Notes: a model not told the origin generated them from the letters alone. Shown: positions 9,201 to 18,569, counted from the stretch's first letter. The stretch is 64,000 nucleotides of DNA from Rhodanobacter sp. FDAARGOS 1247 (GCF_016889805.1 NZ_CP069535.1:2666001-2730000); one strand, 5' to 3'. Program-made: numbers and translations.

Positions 9201-10562
9201 TCAGTCCTCCGGGCTGTAGAGAATTTCGACGCGCCGATTGCGCGCGCGATTGGCCGGCAGGTCGGGCGGCAGTGCGATCGGTTGCGAGGAACCCGCGCCG
9301 CTGGATTCCAGCCGCCCGCTGTTGTCGATGCCCTCGCCGAGTATCTGCAGCACCGACCTTGCGCGCTCGGCGGACAACGCGTAGTTGTCCTTGAAGCGCA
9401 GCGAGTGCACCGGCTGGTCATCGGTGTGGCCCACCACGACGACCCGCCCGGGAACCTGGTTCAGTGCGGCGGTGATCGCATGCAGCATCGGAACCTGCTT
9501 GTCGGCCACCTCGGTGCCGCCGGATGCGAACATCGCGGCGGCATTGAGGCGGACCAGCGCCGAACCGTCCGGCTTCTCGTCCACCGTCAGGGCGCCAGCC
9601 TGCTCCTCCGGCGCCAGCAACTGCTTCAGGCTCTTGCGCTCGACCTTGGGCTGGGCCTGGCGACGCTGCGCGTCGTCCGGCGGCACCGCGGTTTTCAGGC
9701 CGATCTGCACAACCTGCGCGCTGACCGGTGACGACAGTTCGTTCAACCGCGTGAAGAAATACAGGAAGGCGCCCAGCAGCAGGCAGGCGCCTGCGGCCAG
9801 GATCACCCAAAGCGGAACGTGGCGCACCAGCGGATTGCGCCGATCCTCGATGCCCTTCCAGTGCGGCGCCAGTTCCTCTGCCGCGGGCGGGCGCTGCGCC
9901 TTGATCCGGCGGTACAGCTCTTCCTGGATGTCGGCCAGCCTGGCGCGACCATCGGCTTCGATCTGGTAGCGCCCGCCGAAGCCGAGCGCCAGGCAGATGT
10001 ACATCAGCTCGATCAGGTCGATGTGCTTCGAGAAATCGGCACACAGCCGGTCGAGGATGATGAAGAATTTCTCGCCACCGTACGACTCGCCATGGAAGAC
10101 CACCAGCAGCGTCTTCGCCGCCCAACCGCTCTGCTGCCCCCACGGCGTGTTCATCACCGATTCGTCCAGCGTCGAGCACAGCACATAGCGCGCCGCGGTG
10201 ATGGTCTGGGCGGCGATGCCGGCGGCCTGCGCGTTGCTTTCGAACTGACGGACCTGGGCAATCACCTGCTCGCGCAGATGAGCTGCGTCGGGTTGTGACA
10301 CGCTGTTGCGCAACTGCACGGCCAGCAGCAGCAGCGGGCTGGCGGCCTGCACCAGGGCGTTGAGACCGCCGCCCAGAAAGTCGCTGATCGCGGCCGGAGG
10401 GGCCATCTCGGCGCGCGACACCGGGCCGCGCGCAGCTGCCGCGGGTGCGACGGGCGCTGCAGTCGGTGGCGGGGCGGGCATGGGCGCCGGCGGCGCTCCG
10501 CGCGGACGGACCACCGTCGCATCGCGCATGGGATCGTCGTCATGGGGACCGTTGCTGTTCAT
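9201..10562 (-). CDS. tssL: T6SS TssL (DotU/IcmH) with C-terminal OmpA-like peptidoglycan-binding domain
   Basis: Inner-membrane anchor of the baseplate, 453 aa. DotU domain about 60-250, one membrane helix (LWVILAAGACLLLGAFLYFF), then an OmpA/MotB domain with the GHTDD signature and NRRVEI near the end, so it is an 'evolved' TssL that can grip peptidoglycan. The N-terminal tail carries MRDATVVRP (Thr16), matching the repeats in PpkA. In Agrobacterium a phosphothreonine in the TssL N-terminus is bound by Fha, so Thr16 is a likely PpkA target (inference). Start ATG 10562 is chosen because it lies 4 bp after the tssK stop. Confidence 0.95.
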   Translation of the reverse strand: MNSNGPHDDDPMRDATVVRPRGAPPAPMPAPPPTAAPVAPAAAARGPVSRAEMAPPAAISDFLGGGLNALVQAASPLLLLAVQLRNSVSQPDAAHLREQVIAQVRQFESNAQAAGIAAQTITAARYVLCSTLDESVMNTPWGQQSGWAAKTLLVVFHGESYGGEKFFIILDRLCADFSKHIDLIELMYICLALGFGGRYQIEADGRARLADIQEELYRRIKAQRPPAAEELAPHWKGIEDRRNPLVRHVPLWVILAAGACLLLGAFLYFFTRLNELSSPVSAQVVQIGLKTAVPPDDAQRRQAQPKVERKSLKQLLAPEEQAGALTVDEKPDGSALVRLNAAAMFASGGTEVADKQVPMLHAITAALNQVPGRVVVVGHTDDQPVHSLRFKDNYALSAERARSVLQILGEGIDNSGRLESSGAGSSQPIALPPDLPANRARNRRVEILYSPED

Positions 10563-10566
10563 GCGC

Positions 10567-11904
10567 TCAACCTCTGATCGCCCACAGTTGCAAGTCGAGA
10601 CCGGCGAACTCGCCACCGAAATGGAAGGCGATGCCGCCCGACGTCTTCAAGGCCCGCCACATCGGCGAATTCTTGTCGAACTCGAAATACAGGTAGCCGG
10701 AGTTGTAGGGAATCTGGCGCGGCGCGACCGGCATCGGCGCCACCGGGATGCCGGGGAGCTGCAGGTTCACCAGGTCGCGGATCTTTTCCACCGGACCGAT
10801 CTTCGACTGCGCGGGCAACTGCCGGCGCAGGTCTTCGGACTTCATGTCCGCCTTGGCCGCCAGCACGAACGCGGCGCTGTCGACCAGGCTGAGATCGGGC
10901 ACCACGGCCACCCACACGCCGAACTTGCGCTGCTGCAGCGGAATCGGAATCGCCGTCTGCTCCATCACCGCGCTCAGGCTGCTGCGCAGGGCCTGGATCA
11001 GCGGCTCGAAACTCTCGTACAGCGCCTCGTGCCGATACGGCGGAAATGCCGGCGGCCGCTTGCCCGGCGCGGTGAACGTGCACAACTCGCCGGCCATCTC
11101 GGTCAGCACCCGGTAGAAGTCCTCCGGGTGCAGGATCGGCGCGGCGGCAAGATGGGCGATCAGTGGCTGGTAGCGGTTGACCACCTGCAGCAACAGGAAG
11201 TCGGCGATCTCGGCGGCGCCGCCGCGGTCGGTCACCGCAACGCGGCTGGCCAGCGCCTCGCCACGCTGGTGCAGCAGGCCAAGCAGTTCGGTGAGGAAGG
11301 TGGTGAGCTTCGGTGCGGCATGGCAGCTCAGCGCCGTCGGCATGAACGCCTCTTCGAGGATCACCCGCCGGTCGGAACGACACTCCACGATCCGCGCGAC
11401 GGGAATCTGGGCCAGGCCCTCCAGCGGTTGCGATTGCGGCAACAGCCGGCTGTTGAGCCCGCCCACCTCCAGCGCCGTCATCCCGTCGACGCTGCCCGAG
11501 GCGTCGCGCACCTCGGTTTCACGCACCCGGAAACGGAACAGCTTTTCGGCAGGTGCCTCGGGGCGCCCGCTGTCCGGTTGTGCCGGCGAGCGCAACGGCA
11601 AGGTCAGGAACACCGTCTGGTCGCGCCAGTTGCCATCCACCTCCAGCGCCAGCGGCAGCGGATCGTCCGCGGGCATGCAGAACGGCGTGCCATCGGGGAA
11701 CACGCCACGGGCGCGCTTGATCCCGAGTTTGCCGATCGCCAGCAGATCGGTCTCCAGTTCCAGTTCCGAAAAGCCCCAGGTGTAAGGGCGCAGACTGCCG
11801 GCGCGCAGTTCCACGAAGCGCTCGAGATAGCGTTCCTGCTGCTGCAGATGCTGGGGCCGAAGGAAGAGTCCCTCGCTCCAGACGACCTTGTTCATATCCG
11901 TCAT
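10567..11904 (-). CDS. tssK: T6SS baseplate protein TssK (ImpJ/VasE)
   Basis: Trimeric baseplate component that links the TssFG wedges to the TssLM membrane complex. 445 aa. The N-terminus NKVVWSEGLFLRPQHLQQQE is the family hallmark. ATG 11904 (MTDMNKVV) is preferred over the longer frame to 11964 because family members begin 3-5 residues before NKVVW; ATG 11895 is also possible. It lies between tagH (125 bp upstream, no clear gene in the gap) and tssL (4 bp). tssJ, which often precedes tssK, is absent here. Confidence 0.96.
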   Translation of the reverse strand: MTDMNKVVWSEGLFLRPQHLQQQERYLERFVELRAGSLRPYTWGFSELELETDLLAIGKLGIKRARGVFPDGTPFCMPADDPLPLALEVDGNWRDQTVFLTLPLRSPAQPDSGRPEAPAEKLFRFRVRETEVRDASGSVDGMTALEVGGLNSRLLPQSQPLEGLAQIPVARIVECRSDRRVILEEAFMPTALSCHAAPKLTTFLTELLGLLHQRGEALASRVAVTDRGGAAEIADFLLLQVVNRYQPLIAHLAAAPILHPEDFYRVLTEMAGELCTFTAPGKRPPAFPPYRHEALYESFEPLIQALRSSLSAVMEQTAIPIPLQQRKFGVWVAVVPDLSLVDSAAFVLAAKADMKSEDLRRQLPAQSKIGPVEKIRDLVNLQLPGIPVAPMPVAPRQIPYNSGYLYFEFDKNSPMWRALKTSGGIAFHFGGEFAGLDLQLWAIRG

Positions 11905-12029
11905 GCGTCGCACCTGCCCCTGTGAGTCCCCGACGGCATTGCCGGGTGTGTCGGTGCCGGCCATCAGCGTGCCGGCACGTCCCCTGAATCCGTCCTTCGA
12001 TCTGCGACCTGCAATGCCCCCCGGCGCCG

Positions 12030-13424
12030 CTAGTGATGTGCCTTTTGCATTCTCCGCGCCGACTTCAGGCGTGACAACTGTTCTTCATAAGCCCGTGCAA
12101 ACTCGTCGCCGAACAGGCGCCGGAAGCATTCGTCGGGATCACGCGAGAGACCTTCGAAGTGTTCGCGGTACTTTTCCCAGTACTTGCCCTTGCCGGCGAA
12201 TGCCGACCGCTTCGCGCCATCGGTTTCCTGTTCGAAGCGATCCGGGCTGAAATGCACCAGCAGGGATTCGAACGCGGCGCGGACGCCGGCGAGCATGGCC
12301 ATCTGGTGGCAACGAATGTCATCGAAGGCATCTTCGAAGGCCGCTGTCCCCGACATGAAGGCGCCGTTCGAGGGCGCCATGATCTTGGCCAGCGCATCCT
12401 CCGGATTGGGCGCGAACTTCAGCGGGTTGTTCTCGGAACGCTGGATGATCGTGACCGGCAGGCGGAACGTGTTCTTGATCTCCGCCCGCGCGCGCAGCAC
12501 GTCCATCACGCCATCGACGACGACCCGGAAGATCTGGTCGACATCCGTGGGCAAGGCCGTCGAAGCCACCGGAGGCGGCATGTACGTTGCCACCGCCGGC
12601 GCATGAGCCGGCGGAGCGACCACCGGAGGCGGCGCCACCGGCGCGGGTGGCGGCATGACCGGCGCCGGGGCCGGACTTGGCGGCGACGAAAAGTCGCCCA
12701 TGGTCAGGTCCCAGTTCTCCGGCAACGCGTTCGCGGTGGACTGCCGTTGCTCGGTCGTCATCGGCGGATGGAAGAAATCTTCCGTGCTGGACGAGTGGTT
12801 CCAGCTCGAACTGGCATTGCCGGTGGTGGCGCCGGAAAGCAGGCCGGAGGTGCTCTCCGATGAACCCAGAAAACTCAACGGATCAAGCTCGCCCCCCGAC
12901 GCGGGTGACACGGCGCCGGGAATCAGGTCGGCGTCGAGCGGAATGCCGCCGCCCATCGCCGGCGGATACGCAGGCGCCTGGGGAGCGATATCGAGCAAGC
13001 CGAAATCCAGCGGGTCGAGCGCCCCCGCAGGGATGGACCCCGCCGGAATGGATGGCGCCGAAGGCGGCGGGGACAAATCAGGCAACGCGGTGGAGCTGCC
13101 CGCGTCCTGCAGGCGCACTTCGACCTCGAAGGTATCGATCAGCAGGCGGTCGCCGTTCTTCAACGCCGAGGGATCGCCCTTGATCAGCGGCGCATCATTG
13201 AGCAGCATGCCGTTGGTGCTGCGATCCTCGATGAAATACATGCCGTTGAGGAAGCGGATCATCGCGTGGACACGCGACACGCCGGATGCACTGAGCACCC
13301 AATCGCAATCCTCGGAACGTCCGATGCTTCCACCCGCCCCCTCGAACGCCTTGCTGCTTCGGCTGCCGAACTGGGCAGCCTGACGGCCAGCGACTGCAAG
13401 GATCAGGCTCTGCGACATCGGCAC
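12030..13424 (-). CDS. tagH: T6SS FHA-domain protein TagH/Fha
   Basis: Phosphothreonine reader of the T6SS switch. 464 aa: an N-terminal FHA domain (about 20-105, with GRSEDCDWVL, SRVHA and STNGMLLN), a long Pro/Ala/Ser-rich linker (about 120-280), and a C-terminal T6SS-specific domain (about 285-464) ending in the FGDEFARAYEEQL region. Its likely ligands are the D-x-T-x-V repeats of PpkA and Thr16 of TssL. The start is GTG 13424, with GGGG 8 nt upstream; ATG 13418 is the alternative but has poorer spacing. It leads the second T6SS transcription block, after a 386-bp intergenic region. Confidence 0.92.
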   Translation of the reverse strand: MPMSQSLILAVAGRQAAQFGSRSSKAFEGAGGSIGRSEDCDWVLSASGVSRVHAMIRFLNGMYFIEDRSTNGMLLNDAPLIKGDPSALKNGDRLLIDTFEVEVRLQDAGSSTALPDLSPPPSAPSIPAGSIPAGALDPLDFGLLDIAPQAPAYPPAMGGGIPLDADLIPGAVSPASGGELDPLSFLGSSESTSGLLSGATTGNASSSWNHSSSTEDFFHPPMTTEQRQSTANALPENWDLTMGDFSSPPSPAPAPVMPPPAPVAPPPVVAPPAHAPAVATYMPPPVASTALPTDVDQIFRVVVDGVMDVLRARAEIKNTFRLPVTIIQRSENNPLKFAPNPEDALAKIMAPSNGAFMSGTAAFEDAFDDIRCHQMAMLAGVRAAFESLLVHFSPDRFEQETDGAKRSAFAGKGKYWEKYREHFEGLSRDPDECFRRLFGDEFARAYEEQLSRLKSARRMQKAHH

Positions 13425-13810
13425 GCGTATTTCCCCAGCAACTGTCAGATCGGCACGGCGGTGACGAACGCATCATCACGGCTCATGCAGTGAACCAGGT
13501 TTCGAACCCACATGAAGACCAGCGACTGATCGTGGCAAGGCCGTGAACCGGGTTCACAACCAGATTTGGCACTGGGACTTCCACATCCACGACCGAGCAT
13601 CCTGCCCCTCCCCCCTTCCATTCCCGCCCCGAGCCGAGCACCACCGTGGCGCCCGAAGCTGCGAACCACGTACCGGGAAACCGACGCGCGACCGGCCACG
13701 ACAGCCGGCAACTCACGAAAAATCTGCCGTCCACAATCGTATCGCCCCCCGCCACGCCGGGCAAGGTCATGTCGGCTCGACCCTCTTTCCCTGGCTCGCC
13801 CTGCGGTGCC
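13425..13810. promoter_or_regulatory. Intergenic region upstream of tagH with paired palindromic motif
   Basis: 386 bp between tagH and the DUF6931-like gene, without a convincing gene. It is the only sizeable gap ahead of the tagH-to-ppkA block and therefore the likely promoter region. It holds a perfect 7-bp inverted repeat with a one-base centre, GTGAACC-G-GGTTCAC (13543-13557), and a degenerate copy GTGAACC-A-GGTTTCG (13490-13504). Their centres are 53 bp apart, about five DNA turns. I see no confident -35/-10 pair. The operator role is an inference. Confidence 0.4.
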
Positions 13811-14350
13811 TCAGGTGGCGCCGGCGACTCCGTTCAACAGGTTCATCGCCGGCTCGATGAAGGCGGCACGACGGCTTTCGAATTTCTCGTTCACCAAGGC
13901 AGCCAGCATGTTGATCGCCGCCACGACGGCGCAGGCCGTGAGATGGTCGGCCGGGGGCACCGGGGTTTCCTGCGAAGCCGGCGCCAGACTGCCGCCCGAC
14001 CAGCCCGCCGCCGCAGCCACCCAGGCGCCAGCCGACTTGTAGCCACCCGCATTGGCGAACTCGAAGGCTGCGCGCCGATTGCTTTCGTTCGGCTCACGCA
14101 CCCACTTCTCGGCCAGCGAGGCACCGGCCTTGTCTTCCGGGTCCAGCACCTGGTCGCGTGCGCATTGGCACAGCCAGGCCACGGCGTAGCGCTTGGGCAG
14201 CATCCGGGCCAGCAGTTTCAGCGCATCCTGCACCTGCCCGGCCGCCACCAGCGCCTGCACGGCGGCCTGTGCGGTCATGTCGGGGGTGAGCAACGCACTG
14301 GCCGGCTCGGACAATTCCATCTGGACGGATGCTTGCATGACTGATGACAT
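13811..14350 (-). CDS. DUF6931-like T6SS-associated protein
   Basis: 179-aa cytoplasmic Ala-rich protein of unknown function. Visible features: no signal peptide; a conserved-looking LPKRYAVAWLCQCAR segment in the first half; a hydrophobic Ala-rich helix near residue 150 (ACAVVAAINMLAALV). The pattern resembles the DUF6931 family found next to VgrG and FHA genes; this is a family-level recollection, not a search result. Start ATG 14350 is chosen because GGAGAG lies 7 nt upstream. An upstream in-frame ATG (14374) would overlap vgrG by 8 bp. It directly follows vgrG, so it may help load or fold the spike. Confidence 0.65.
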   Translation of the reverse strand: MSSVMQASVQMELSEPASALLTPDMTAQAAVQALVAAGQVQDALKLLARMLPKRYAVAWLCQCARDQVLDPEDKAGASLAEKWVREPNESNRRAAFEFANAGGYKSAGAWVAAAAGWSGGSLAPASQETPVPPADHLTACAVVAAINMLAALVNEKFESRRAAFIEPAMNLLNGVAGAT

Positions 14351-14366
14351 CGACGTGCTCTCCAAC

Positions 14367-16355
14367 CTAGCCAATCATGATGATGCCGCCGGACATCTGC
14401 GCCATCGCGTCGCCCTTGAGCATCAGCATCGGGCCCTTGACCGTCGTCATGGCGCCGCCGGCCACTTCGACCTGCGCGTCGGAATGGGCCTTCAGCGACA
14501 CGCCTGCGCCGAGGTCCATGTTGACGCCAGCCTTGGCGGCGATCTTCATGCTGCCGTCGAGCGTGATGTTGACGCCCTTGATCGTGATCGAGCCGTCGCT
14601 CTTCATGACGATGCTCGAAGCACCCGTGACCAGCTCGATCTCCGTGCCCGCATCGAGCTTGAACTTCTGGCCGATCGTGGTGGTGCCGTTCTGCTTGACG
14701 TCCAGCTTGTCGTCCTTGCCCACCGTCGCCGTGCGATTGCCGGTGATGTCCTCGGTCTGGTCGTTTTTGATGGTGATCTTCTCGTCGTGGTCGATCTGCA
14801 CGAAATGATCGTTCTCCACTTCCTCGCGCATGTCCTTCTGCGCGTGCAGGAACAGCTCCTCGCTGCCCTTCTTGTCCTCGAAGCGGATTTCGTTGAAGTC
14901 GTCCGCGCCACCGCCTTCATGGCTGCGGCTCTTCACGCCGCTCTGGGTCTTGTTGTCGGGCAGCGCGTAAGGCGGCAGGTTGTCGGCGTTGTAGACGCTG
15001 CCGATCACCAGCGGGCGATCCGGGTCGCCTTCGAGGAAGCTGACCACCACTTCCTGCCCGACCCGGGGAATGTGCACGGCGCCCCAGTTCTTGCCGGCCC
15101 AGGACGATGCCACCCTGACCGGGCAGGAAATGTGGGCATTCTTCTTGTCCGACTTGTTCCAGTGGAACGTCACCTGGATGCGGCCGTACTTGTCCACCGA
15201 GATGTCTTCGGCCTTGTCGCTTCCCGACACCACGGCGGTCTGCAGGCCGACGACCATCGGCTTGATCGCCGTCTGCATGGTGCGGAACGGCTGGCGGCTG
15301 CTGATCACCGAGAAGTTGCAGAAGAACAGCTCGCCATCCGACCCGCCGGAGGTGCGCGCGGCGTTCTCGATGTGCACGGTCGATCCGGTGACCAGGTATT
15401 CCTGGTTCAGTTCGGCACGGGGGAACTTGGTCAGCTTGAACAGCGCGCCAGTCAACAGTCCCGGCGCGTTGGTCGAGCCCGAGCACAGCGACTGGGCCAC
15501 GTTGATCGATTCGAGACGTACCTGGGCGTAGTGCTTGCCCGCGTCGCTGGTCTCGTGGTCGCCGGGGAAGTCGAACGACTCCAGTCCGTTGACGGAGTGG
15601 TTTTCGTCGGCGTTGCTGATCGTTTCCTCCCCGAGCAGCGAAGTCTTCGGCTTCATCGGGTCGTAATCGGTCAGCGAATACTTGGTCGTCTGCACCGATC
15701 GGGCCGAGGAAAAGTCGGTGATCGAGACCTCCAGCGCCGCGCGGCTTCCGCCAGCCTGCGGGCGATACGGAAGTTGTGCGTACCCGCTGGTGGTGGCATG
15801 CGCCCCCAGCGAGTCGGCCAGCACCATGGTGTGCACGCCATCGGTGTGCTGAAAGAAGTAGTAGATACCTTCCTGCTCCATCAGCCGGCTGATGAAGTTG
15901 AAGTAGTCCTCGCGGTACTGCACGCAATAGTCGCGGGCCGGATAATTGCCGCTCAGGCTCAGCTTCACGTCGCCATAGCCGAATTCGGCCAGCACCGCCT
16001 TGACGATGTCGGGCACCGATTGCTTGAGGTAGATGCGGCAATCGACCTTGTGCATCAGCAGCCACGCCTTCGGCACCAGCGTCACCGCGTACTCGGCAAA
16101 TCGCTCTTCCTTGAAGCTTTCGAACCCGGTCTGCGAAATTTCCGAGACCATGCCGCTGAAATAACGCTTGTAACCCTCGGACTCGAAGGTGACCGTCATC
16201 GAGCTGCCGAGCAGAGGCAGCAGCTTCACTTCGCTGTCCGTGCTGATCAGCTTCAACTGGTAGGAAAACAGCCTCCCCAACTGCTCGCCACCAGACAGAC
16301 TGGCAGGCAGCAGCTTGTCACCGAGGTCTGACTTCAGTGTCATCCGATTCGTCAT
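14367..16355 (-). CDS. vgrG: T6SS spike protein VgrG (TssI)
   Basis: Trimeric needle tip. 662 aa with the gp27-like region (about 1-370, including RLMEQEGIYYFF), the gp5/OB region (VRVASSWAGKNWGAVHIPR, EGDPDRPLVIGSVYN), DUF2345-like beta-helix repeats and a short end (GGIIMIG). There is no C-terminal effector extension, so cargo probably attaches through PAAR or adaptors. GGGAGATGGG lies just before ATG 16355. Neighbours are the TPR-methyltransferase upstream and the DUF6931-like gene downstream. Confidence 0.97.
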   Translation of the reverse strand: MTNRMTLKSDLGDKLLPASLSGGEQLGRLFSYQLKLISTDSEVKLLPLLGSSMTVTFESEGYKRYFSGMVSEISQTGFESFKEERFAEYAVTLVPKAWLLMHKVDCRIYLKQSVPDIVKAVLAEFGYGDVKLSLSGNYPARDYCVQYREDYFNFISRLMEQEGIYYFFQHTDGVHTMVLADSLGAHATTSGYAQLPYRPQAGGSRAALEVSITDFSSARSVQTTKYSLTDYDPMKPKTSLLGEETISNADENHSVNGLESFDFPGDHETSDAGKHYAQVRLESINVAQSLCSGSTNAPGLLTGALFKLTKFPRAELNQEYLVTGSTVHIENAARTSGGSDGELFFCNFSVISSRQPFRTMQTAIKPMVVGLQTAVVSGSDKAEDISVDKYGRIQVTFHWNKSDKKNAHISCPVRVASSWAGKNWGAVHIPRVGQEVVVSFLEGDPDRPLVIGSVYNADNLPPYALPDNKTQSGVKSRSHEGGGADDFNEIRFEDKKGSEELFLHAQKDMREEVENDHFVQIDHDEKITIKNDQTEDITGNRTATVGKDDKLDVKQNGTTTIGQKFKLDAGTEIELVTGASSIVMKSDGSITIKGVNITLDGSMKIAAKAGVNMDLGAGVSLKAHSDAQVEVAGGAMTTVKGPMLMLKGDAMAQMSGGIIMIG

Positions 16356-16492
16356 TTCCCATCTCCCCCAGCGAGCCCGCGATTGCGTTCTTGCGAATCC
16401 CCAATGTTTATCATATTCCCGTCCAGCCCGGGAGAGGCGAATATCCCGTCAGCGCCCGTCCTGCGGCGCACAGTCTGGCAGGCCCTTTGCTT

Positions 16493-17860
16493 TCAGTTGC
16501 CTCGGCGAGCCAGGACCACCCAGCCCGACACGGGCCGGCCAAGCTCCTTGCGCAGCGGGTGCGCCGCCATCCGCACTTCGCCGAACCCCGCCGCCTCCAG
16601 CGCCTGCAGCACGTGACGCCGGCTGTGCTGGTAGCGGCCGCTGGGATGCAGCTCGACGCGATCGTCGTCACCCTCCAGCACTTCGAGCGTGAAGGCCAGT
16701 ATCCCGCCGGGCCGCAGCGATGCATGGGTGGCCTGCACGACTTCATGCAGGTCACCGAAATAGATCAGGGTGTCCGCCGACAGCACAAGATCCCAGCACC
16801 CGCTGCCGCTGCCCAGGAACTGGCCCAGTTCGGCGACCTCCAGCGCGTCATAACCGCCGCGGCTGCGCGCCTTGTCGATCATCTTGCCGGACAGGTCGAC
16901 ACCATGAAGCCGCCGCGCGTACGGGCGAACCAGCGGCGCGCACAACCCGGTGCCACAACCGGCATCGAGCACGTCCAGGCGGGCGGCGGGCGGGCCCAGC
17001 ATGCCGCCCAGGTGTTCGATCAGCACTTGCGGCGCACGATAGTCGAGGTTGTTCAGCAACTGCTCGTCGAAACTGTCCGCAAACCCGTCGAAAACCTCCC
17101 GTACGTAGGCGTCATCCGCGCGGGCAGGCATCGTGCCACCACCACAGGACGCCAGCATGTGGCGCGGCACGGGATGGTTCGGCTCGCGCGACAACCAGTC
17201 GCGGTAGACATCGAGCGCCTCCTCGCGCCGGCCAAGCACGTACAGCGACACCCCCAGCTCCTGCAAGGCACGCGTATCGGTCTGGTCGCAGTGCCAGGCC
17301 TCCCGAAAACACTCCACGGCGTCGGCCAGGTCCTCCATCACGTCCAGATGACTGCTCTTGAACAAGCCCATCAGCATGTGGGCGCGGCCCAGACGGGGTG
17401 CCTGTTGCAGCAGCTCTTCATAGAACCGGAGGGCCTCCGTGGGGCGCTGCTGGGCCTCCAGCACGATGGCCAGATTGCCCAGCGCATCGAGATGATGAGG
17501 CACGCAAGCCAGCGCCCGGCGGTAGCAGGCTTCCGCTTCGGCGAGATGTCCCGACTCCTTCTGTATGTTGCCGAGGTTGTTGTGAGCTTCCGCGTGACCA
17601 GGCACCGCGCGCAGCGCCATCCTGATCAATCGGGCGCCGTCATCGCTGTCGCCGCGCTGGTGACGCAGGACTCCCAGGAAATGCAAGGCATCGGGTTGGC
17701 CCGCCTTCATCTGCAGGGCACGTCGATAGCCGGCCTCGGCTTCGTCGAGACGACCTGCCTGATGCGCTTCGATTGCCTGCCGCATCGTATTCATCACGCG
17801 ATGCGACAGATCCTGGCCGTGGCGACCGCTTCCGACCCGGCCAGCGGATGACCGGCTCAC
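16493..17860 (-). CDS. TPR-repeat protein with SAM-dependent methyltransferase domain
   Basis: 455 aa. The N-terminal half is a run of tetratricopeptide repeats (A-x-Y-R-R-A-L, H-N-N-L-G-N patterns, about residues 25-200). The C-terminal half is a class I methyltransferase with motif I VLDAGCGTGLCAP near 297 and a downstream LVLSADTLIYFGDL, of the COG4976 type. The target is unknown. It lies between PAAR and vgrG in the effector module, so a role in modifying or chaperoning spike or effector proteins is possible but unproven. The start is GTG 17860 with GGAG 8 nt upstream; ATG 17794 is a shorter option without a Shine-Dalgarno. Confidence 0.8.
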   Translation of the reverse strand: MSRSSAGRVGSGRHGQDLSHRVMNTMRQAIEAHQAGRLDEAEAGYRRALQMKAGQPDALHFLGVLRHQRGDSDDGARLIRMALRAVPGHAEAHNNLGNIQKESGHLAEAEACYRRALACVPHHLDALGNLAIVLEAQQRPTEALRFYEELLQQAPRLGRAHMLMGLFKSSHLDVMEDLADAVECFREAWHCDQTDTRALQELGVSLYVLGRREEALDVYRDWLSREPNHPVPRHMLASCGGGTMPARADDAYVREVFDGFADSFDEQLLNNLDYRAPQVLIEHLGGMLGPPAARLDVLDAGCGTGLCAPLVRPYARRLHGVDLSGKMIDKARSRGGYDALEVAELGQFLGSGSGCWDLVLSADTLIYFGDLHEVVQATHASLRPGGILAFTLEVLEGDDDRVELHPSGRYQHSRRHVLQALEAAGFGEVRMAAHPLRKELGRPVSGWVVLARRGN

Positions 17861-17991
17861 CCGCCGAGCTCCGGCATCCCAGGCAAATGCCTGGCACCCG
17901 GCTCGCGGGATGGCAATCCGCCCCCTGGCGCCCGCCGACGATCAAGGCCGATGATCACTGCAGCAAGCGGCGTCTCCATGACTTTCCCCGG

Positions 17992-18279
17992 TCAGCTGAT
18001 GATCACCGTGGGACAACCGAGCACGATGGTCCCGCCATGCGCCGTCATGTCACCCATGCGGGCCGCCGGCATGTTGGCGATGAGCACCTTGAACGAGCCC
18101 ATGGCGATCAGGTCGGGTGGCCCGGCGCAGACGGCCATGTCGGTCACCCGAGCGGCAGGCAATCCCCCAATGAGCACCGTGGGCGCACCCGGACCGGAAA
18201 TGGGACCGCCCACGTGTGGCACCGGCCCGGTAAACATCGGGCAGACGTGCATGTCGGTAAGTCGCGCTGCTGGAGGCAT
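17992..18279 (-). CDS. PAAR-domain spike-tip protein
   Basis: 95-aa protein that caps the VgrG spike. It begins PPAARLTDMHVCPMF and contains two PAAR motifs (PAARVTDM near 43, PAARMGDM near 72), with the Cys/His residues that bind the tip metal (HVC, AVC, HGG). No toxin extension. GGAGAGGGAAG lies immediately before ATG 18279. It sits between the PI-PLC-like gene and the methyltransferase, so either lipase-like protein nearby could be delivered through it. Confidence 0.93.
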   Translation of the reverse strand: MPPAARLTDMHVCPMFTGPVPHVGGPISGPGAPTVLIGGLPAARVTDMAVCAGPPDLIAMGSFKVLIANMPAARMGDMTAHGGTIVLGCPTVIIS

Positions 18280-18289
18280 GAGCTTCCCT

Positions 18290-18569
18290 CTCCCTCAATG
18301 ATTGGGTGAATTATGCGCCGGGCCGGGCGTCCTTGGTCGTTCGACAGTAATTCCTTCGCCACCGACAACTTGCTCCTGGTACCGAACTTCAGCCCGGTAC
18401 CGCCGAACATGTTGACGACTCGCTGCTGGCGGGCGCGTGCCAGCTCATCCATGGCTCTGAACTCGCCCATGCTCAATGGCTTCGGTGGCATGTCCCATGG
18501 CCCCAAGATGGAAGGCAAACCCTCGCGGCTCTGCTTTCCAAGATCCCTGCGCGTCCGATGAGGAATCAA
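18290..18569 (-). pseudogene. Possible gene remnant or unrecognised small gene upstream of PAAR
   Basis: This 0.3-kb gap between the PI-PLC-like gene and PAAR is not featureless. A minus-strand frame from 18569 reads as plausible protein for about 90 residues (for example PPKPLSMGEFRAMDELARAR and VVNMFGGTGLKFGTRSKL) with moderately GC-rich third positions. The frame has no stop before the PAAR start and runs on into PAAR out of frame. I recognise no family. It may be the 5' part of an effector or immunity gene cut short when PAAR was acquired, or chance coding appearance in GC-rich DNA. Confidence 0.3.

Noticed and set aside
13499..13516. GTGGGTTCGAAACC (minus strand) looking like a tRNA T-arm
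   Set aside because: The flanking bases do not form a 5-bp stem and no other tRNA parts are nearby.
13569..13586. TGGCAC sequence resembling a sigma54 -24 element
   Set aside because: The -12 position is not GC at the right spacing and it points rightwards, where no plus-strand gene exists.
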